Shown here: piece by piece, positions 61,022-64,000 of the stretch
Position numbering within the stretch: the first letter of the stretch is position 1
How the letters are laid out: the number at the start of each line of letters is the position of its first letter
Assembly: GCF_002285265.1 (NCBI RefSeq)
Contig: NZ_NSJB01000003.1
Location: forward strand, 124,001-188,000
Source of the DNA: Vandammella animalimorsus
GTDB lineage: Bacteria; Pseudomonadota; Gammaproteobacteria; Burkholderiales; Burkholderiaceae_C
Length of the DNA: 64,000 nt
Direction of reading: 5' to 3'
Program-made: the position numbers and the translations under genes
The notes under the pieces: model-generated
What the model saw: the letters and a program-made list of their open reading frames with translations, nothing else
Databases searched by the model: none
What the model was told of the DNA's origin: nothing

Positions 61022-62257
61022 TCAGCCCAGGCGCGCCACGCTGGCCTGGGCCAGGCGCCGCGCCCGCTCGTCGAGCTCCAGCAAGGCCGGCAGCGAATCC
61101 ACGGCCCCGGTGGCGCAGTGCTCCAGCGTGTGGGCGTTGACGGCATGGATGCGGTCAAAGCGCAATCGGCCTTGCAAGAAGGCTTCGACCGCCACCTCGT
61201 TGGCGGCATTGAGCACTGCCGTGCTGCCGGCCGGGCCCTGCAGCGCCTGCCAGGCCAGCGCCAGGCAAGGAAAGCGCCGCTGGTGCTGGGCTTCGTCAAA
61301 GGATTCGAACGTCAGCGCGCGCAGCGCCATGAAGTCCAGCCGCGCGCTGCCGGACTCCATGCGCTCGGGCCAGGACAGGCCGTAGGCAATGGGCACGCGC
61401 ATGTCGGGCGTGCCCAACTGCGCGACGATGGAGCCATCGCGGTACTGCACCATGGAATGGATCACGCTTTGCGGGTGGATGAGCACCTGCAGCTGCTCGG
61501 GCGGCAGGTCAAACAGATAGCGCGCCTCGATCACCTCCAGCGCCTTGTTCATCATCGTGGCTGAGTCCACCGAAATCTTGCGCCCCATGCTCCAGTTGGG
61601 GTGGGCGCAGGCCTGCTCGGGGGTGACTTCGGCCAGCGTGGCCGGATCGCGCTGGCGAAACGGCCCGCCCGAGGCGGTGAGGATGATCTTCTCCACGCGC
61701 GCCGCCCAGGTCTCGGGCGACTCGGGCAGGGATTGGAAAATGGCCGAATGCTCGCTGTCGATGGGCAACAGCGTCGCCCCATGCGCGCGCACCTGCTGCA
61801 TAAACCAGGCGCCGCCCACCACCAGCGCCTCTTTATTGGCCAGCAGCAGTTTCTTGCCGGCCTGCACGGCCGCCAGCGCCGGCGGCAGGCCGGCCACGCC
61901 GACGATGGCCGCCATCACGGCATCGACCTGCTCGTGCGCGGCCAGCTGCGCGATGGCCTGGCTGCCGGCCAGCACCTGCGTGCCGCTGACGCCCTGCTCG
62001 CGCAATTGCTGGCGCAGGGCCTGGGCCACGTGCTCCTGCGGCACGGCGGCGTAGCGCGGCTGAAATTGCACGCACTGCTGCACCAGGCGCTGCACGTTGC
62101 GCCCGGCCGTGAGGGCAAAGACTTCGAAACGCTCGGGGTGGCGCGCCAGCACATCCAGTGTGCTGACCCCGATCGAGCCGGTGGAGCCCAGCACGGTGAT
62201 GCGCTGGCGCTCGGTCTGGGACGGAGCCTGGGGCTGAGCCATGAACTGCTGCACCAT
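61022..62257 (-). CDS. dxr: 1-Deoxy-D-xylulose 5-phosphate reductoisomerase
   Basis: About 411 residues; the committed enzyme of the MEP pathway, using NADPH. LGSTGSIGVSTLDVLARHP is the cofactor site, ANKEALVVGG and PIDSEHSAIFQ bind metal and substrate, and LTASGGPFR and HPNWSMGRKISVDSATMMNK form the flexible loop. The ATG at 62257 overlaps the cdsA stop (TGATG); the ATG at 62242 is an alternative with a shorter leader. Confidence 0.96.
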   Translation of the reverse strand: MVQQFMAQPQAPSQTERQRITVLGSTGSIGVSTLDVLARHPERFEVFALTAGRNVQRLVQQCVQFQPRYAAVPQEHVAQALRQQLREQGVSGTQVLAGSQAIAQLAAHEQVDAVMAAIVGVAGLPPALAAVQAGKKLLLANKEALVVGGAWFMQQVRAHGATLLPIDSEHSAIFQSLPESPETWAARVEKIILTASGGPFRQRDPATLAEVTPEQACAHPNWSMGRKISVDSATMMNKALEVIEARYLFDLPPEQLQVLIHPQSVIHSMVQYRDGSIVAQLGTPDMRVPIAYGLSWPERMESGSARLDFMALRALTFESFDEAQHQRRFPCLALAWQALQGPAGSTAVLNAANEVAVEAFLQGRLRFDRIHAVNAHTLEHCATGAVDSLPALLELDERARRLAQASVARLG

Positions 62258-63123
62258 CACACGGCCCTCGCCAGCAAGGCCAGCACCAGCATGCCCATGG
62301 GCATGACGGGCAGCAGGCCGTCGATGCGGTCCAGCATGCCGCCATGGCCGGGCAGGATGGCGCTGCTGTCCTTCACGCCTGCGGCGCGCTTGATCAGCGA
62401 TTCCAGCAGATCGCCCAGCACGCTCATGGCCGTCAGGGCCAGGCACACCCCGATCATCATGGTCAGGCCCTGCTGGCGCACCAGCCCGTAAAAGCTGCGC
62501 CCCCAGTCCGCGGCCAGCGAGCGATCCAGCCACAGCCACAGAAAGGCCAGCAGCACGACGCCGATCATGCCGCCAAAGACGCCCTCCCAGCTCTTGCCGG
62601 GGCTGACCGTCGGCGCCAGCTTGCGCGCCACCAGCTTCTGCCCAAAGGTGCGGCCGGCAAAGTAGGCGCCGATGTCGGCCATCCACACCAGCGCCATCAG
62701 CGACAGCAGGTAGTTGATGCCCAGCTGGTAGGCCCGCAGCACGGCCACCCAAACCACGGCAAACACCACGATGCCCAGCAGCAGCCGCAGCGCGCGCGGC
62801 AACGCCAGCCAGCCGGCCGTGCCTTCACGCAGCACGAATACCGCCCCCACCAGCCAAGCCATGGAAAAGAGCAGCCAGAACAGGCTGGGCTTGCTGACCT
62901 CTTGCACGCCGTTGAGCGCGGCCACCGTGCAGCCCAGCGCAAACACCAGCCCGACCACCTTCGCGGCCATGCCGCCAATGCCGTTGAGCCTGGCCCATTC
63001 CCAGGCCGTGATGCTCAGCACCGCCGTCACCAGCACCACGAAAGGCCAATCCCAGGGGGCGAACAGGCAGACCAGAATCACTGCCAGCAAGGCCAGGGCG
63101 GTGATGATTCTTTGCTTCAGCAT
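62257..63123 (-). CDS. cdsA: Phosphatidate cytidylyltransferase
   Basis: A 288-residue membrane enzyme that makes CDP-diacylglycerol from phosphatidate and CTP. It starts MLKQRIITALAL (ATG at 63123) and has about eight helices. The signature SVLGDLLESLIKRAAGVKDS...LPGHGGMLDRIDGLL carries the metal-binding Asp residues. It overlaps dxr by one base. The 162-base gap to uppS shows no gene. Confidence 0.95.
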   Translation of the reverse strand: MLKQRIITALALLAVILVCLFAPWDWPFVVLVTAVLSITAWEWARLNGIGGMAAKVVGLVFALGCTVAALNGVQEVSKPSLFWLLFSMAWLVGAVFVLREGTAGWLALPRALRLLLGIVVFAVVWVAVLRAYQLGINYLLSLMALVWMADIGAYFAGRTFGQKLVARKLAPTVSPGKSWEGVFGGMIGVVLLAFLWLWLDRSLAADWGRSFYGLVRQQGLTMMIGVCLALTAMSVLGDLLESLIKRAAGVKDSSAILPGHGGMLDRIDGLLPVMPMGMLVLALLARAV

Positions 63124-63285
63124 CCAGGAATCCCCAATAGAAAAAGAAAGCTGCGGCGCAGCATGTTCAGCGTTCAGCGTTCGGCAATCAGGCTGCAGCC
63201 GTTGGCATGGCCAGGATCGGCAGCCACGGCCAACAGAGCCGCTCCCCATCTGCCACCCACTGGCACCGAGATTTTGAGCAGATTC

Positions 63286-63996
63286 TCAGCGCGCCACCTG
63301 CTCGCCCGTCTTGCCGAAACGGCGCTGGCGCTGTGCATAGTCGTGCAGCGCGGCATCCAGGTCCTGGGCGTCGAAATCGGGCCAGAGCACATCGGAAAAA
63401 TACAGCTCCGTATAGGCCAGCTGCCACAGCAGAAAATTGCTGATGCGCAACTCGCCGCCGGTGCGGATGAGCAAGTCCGGATCGGGCACGTGCGCCAGCG
63501 CCAGCGCAGCCGACAGGCTGTCCGCATCGATGGGCTGGCCCTGCTGACGCAGGCGCTCGGCGGCCTGGGCGATGTCCCAGCGGCCGCCGTAGTTGAAGCA
63601 CACGTTGAGGATCAGGCGCTCGTTGCCCGCGGTGTCCTGCTCGGCCTGCGCCAGGCTGGCGCGCACCTTCTCGCTCAGGCGGGAGCGATCGCCCACGCAA
63701 TGCAGGCGCACGCCATTGGCCTTCAGGCTGGTGACTTCCTTGGCCAGCGCCGAGGCCATCAACCCCATCAGGCCATCGACCTCATCGGCAGGCCGGGCCC
63801 AGTTCTCAGAGGAAAAGGCAAACACCGTCAGCACCCGCACGCCACGCTGACCGCACAGGCCCACGCAACGGCGCAGCGCATCCACGCCTTTTTTGTGCCC
63901 CGCCAGGCGGGGCAGCATGCGCCGCTGGGCCCAGCGGCCATTGCCATCCATGACGATGGCAATGTGCTGGGGCAAGGCAGATGAGACTGAGGTCAT
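63286..63996 (-). CDS. uppS: Undecaprenyl diphosphate synthase
   Basis: A 236-residue cis-prenyltransferase that builds the C55 carrier for peptidoglycan and other envelope glycans. The catalytic Asp17 lies in IAIVMDGNGRWA; FAFSSENWARP, NVCFNYGGRWDI and LLIRTGGELRISNFLLWQ are the family blocks, and the final SDVLWPDF is present. The gene is complete and starts 4 bases from the window end. It heads the envelope cluster visible here; further genes probably lie upstream. Confidence 0.97.
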   Translation of the reverse strand: MTSVSSALPQHIAIVMDGNGRWAQRRMLPRLAGHKKGVDALRRCVGLCGQRGVRVLTVFAFSSENWARPADEVDGLMGLMASALAKEVTSLKANGVRLHCVGDRSRLSEKVRASLAQAEQDTAGNERLILNVCFNYGGRWDIAQAAERLRQQGQPIDADSLSAALALAHVPDPDLLIRTGGELRISNFLLWQLAYTELYFSDVLWPDFDAQDLDAALHDYAQRQRRFGKTGEQVAR

Positions 63997-64000
63997 CGAC

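Noticed and set aside
1-64000. CRISPR arrays, insertion sequences, prophage or rRNA
   Set aside because: I found no regularly spaced repeats, transposase, integrase or phage structural genes, and no rRNA sequence.

Overview
The window is one contiguous stretch of GC-rich bacterial chromosome. Gene content and order point to a beta-proteobacterium of the Burkholderiales, most likely Comamonadaceae. The evidence is the envelope cluster uppS-cdsA-dxr-rseP-bamA-skp-lpxD-fabZ-lpxA-lpxB-rnhB, the block lolB-ispE-tRNA-Gln-prs-rplY, alr near lplT, aroK-aroB followed at a distance by dgt, and EarP (the rhamnosyltransferase that matures EF-P). The genus cannot be named from sequence alone. I see no rRNA, CRISPR array, insertion sequence or prophage.

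Layout. 1-1.8 kb: 3' part of a secreted lysyl-endopeptidase-like serine protease with C-terminal repeats. 2-10.4 kb: a large thioester alpha-2-macroglobulin overlapping pbpC, a periplasmic defence/peptidoglycan pair. 10.4-12.3 kb: a ParDE toxin-antitoxin module and alanine racemase. 12.5-14.4 kb: a secreted protein with Ig-like repeats and an IPTL-CTERM-type tail, lying between alr and lplT. 14.6-17.9 kb: lplT, a MurU-like nucleotidyltransferase and a TPR protein. 18-21 kb: an M48 metalloprotease paired with a DUF898 membrane protein. 21-23.8 kb: a DUF1275 membrane protein, BamD and a secreted protein of unknown function. 23.8-31.2 kb (minus strand): trhP-aroK-aroB, then a Schlafen AlbA_2/ATPase gene that appears inserted, then dgt. 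31.3-32.3 kb: tRNA-Val and a sirtuin without zinc-finger cysteines.

32.3-36.4 kb holds the most interesting system: four tightly packed genes (HAD phosphatase-UbiA fusion, DprE1-like oxidase, DprE2-like SDR, GtrA flippase). Together they match the steps that make and move polyprenyl-phosphate D-arabinofuranose, best known from mycobacterial cell-wall arabinan synthesis. No arabinosyltransferase lies beside them here. 36.4-41.6 kb: earP without efp, an MBL-fold hydrolase, an AmpG-type permease, a BenE-type transporter and an immunity-like small protein. 42.0-42.7 kb: a periplasmic protein with two copies of the Neisseria Adhesin Complex Protein (lysozyme-inhibitor) fold. 42.8-45.2 kb: a DUF945 protein and riboflavin synthase.

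45.5-64 kb is conserved core: translation and PRPP supply (rplY, prs, tRNA-Gln), isoprenoid synthesis (ispE, dxr, uppS), lipoprotein targeting (lolB), DNA repair (mutM, rnhB), lipid A (lpxA, lpxB, lpxD), fatty acid and phospholipid synthesis (fabZ, cdsA) and outer-membrane assembly (bamA, skp, rseP, with bamD at 22 kb). Much of the window therefore serves envelope construction: peptidoglycan precursors and recycling (alr, murU, ampG, pbpC), undecaprenyl carrier synthesis (ispE, dxr, uppS), LPS, OMP assembly and lysophospholipid return (lplT).
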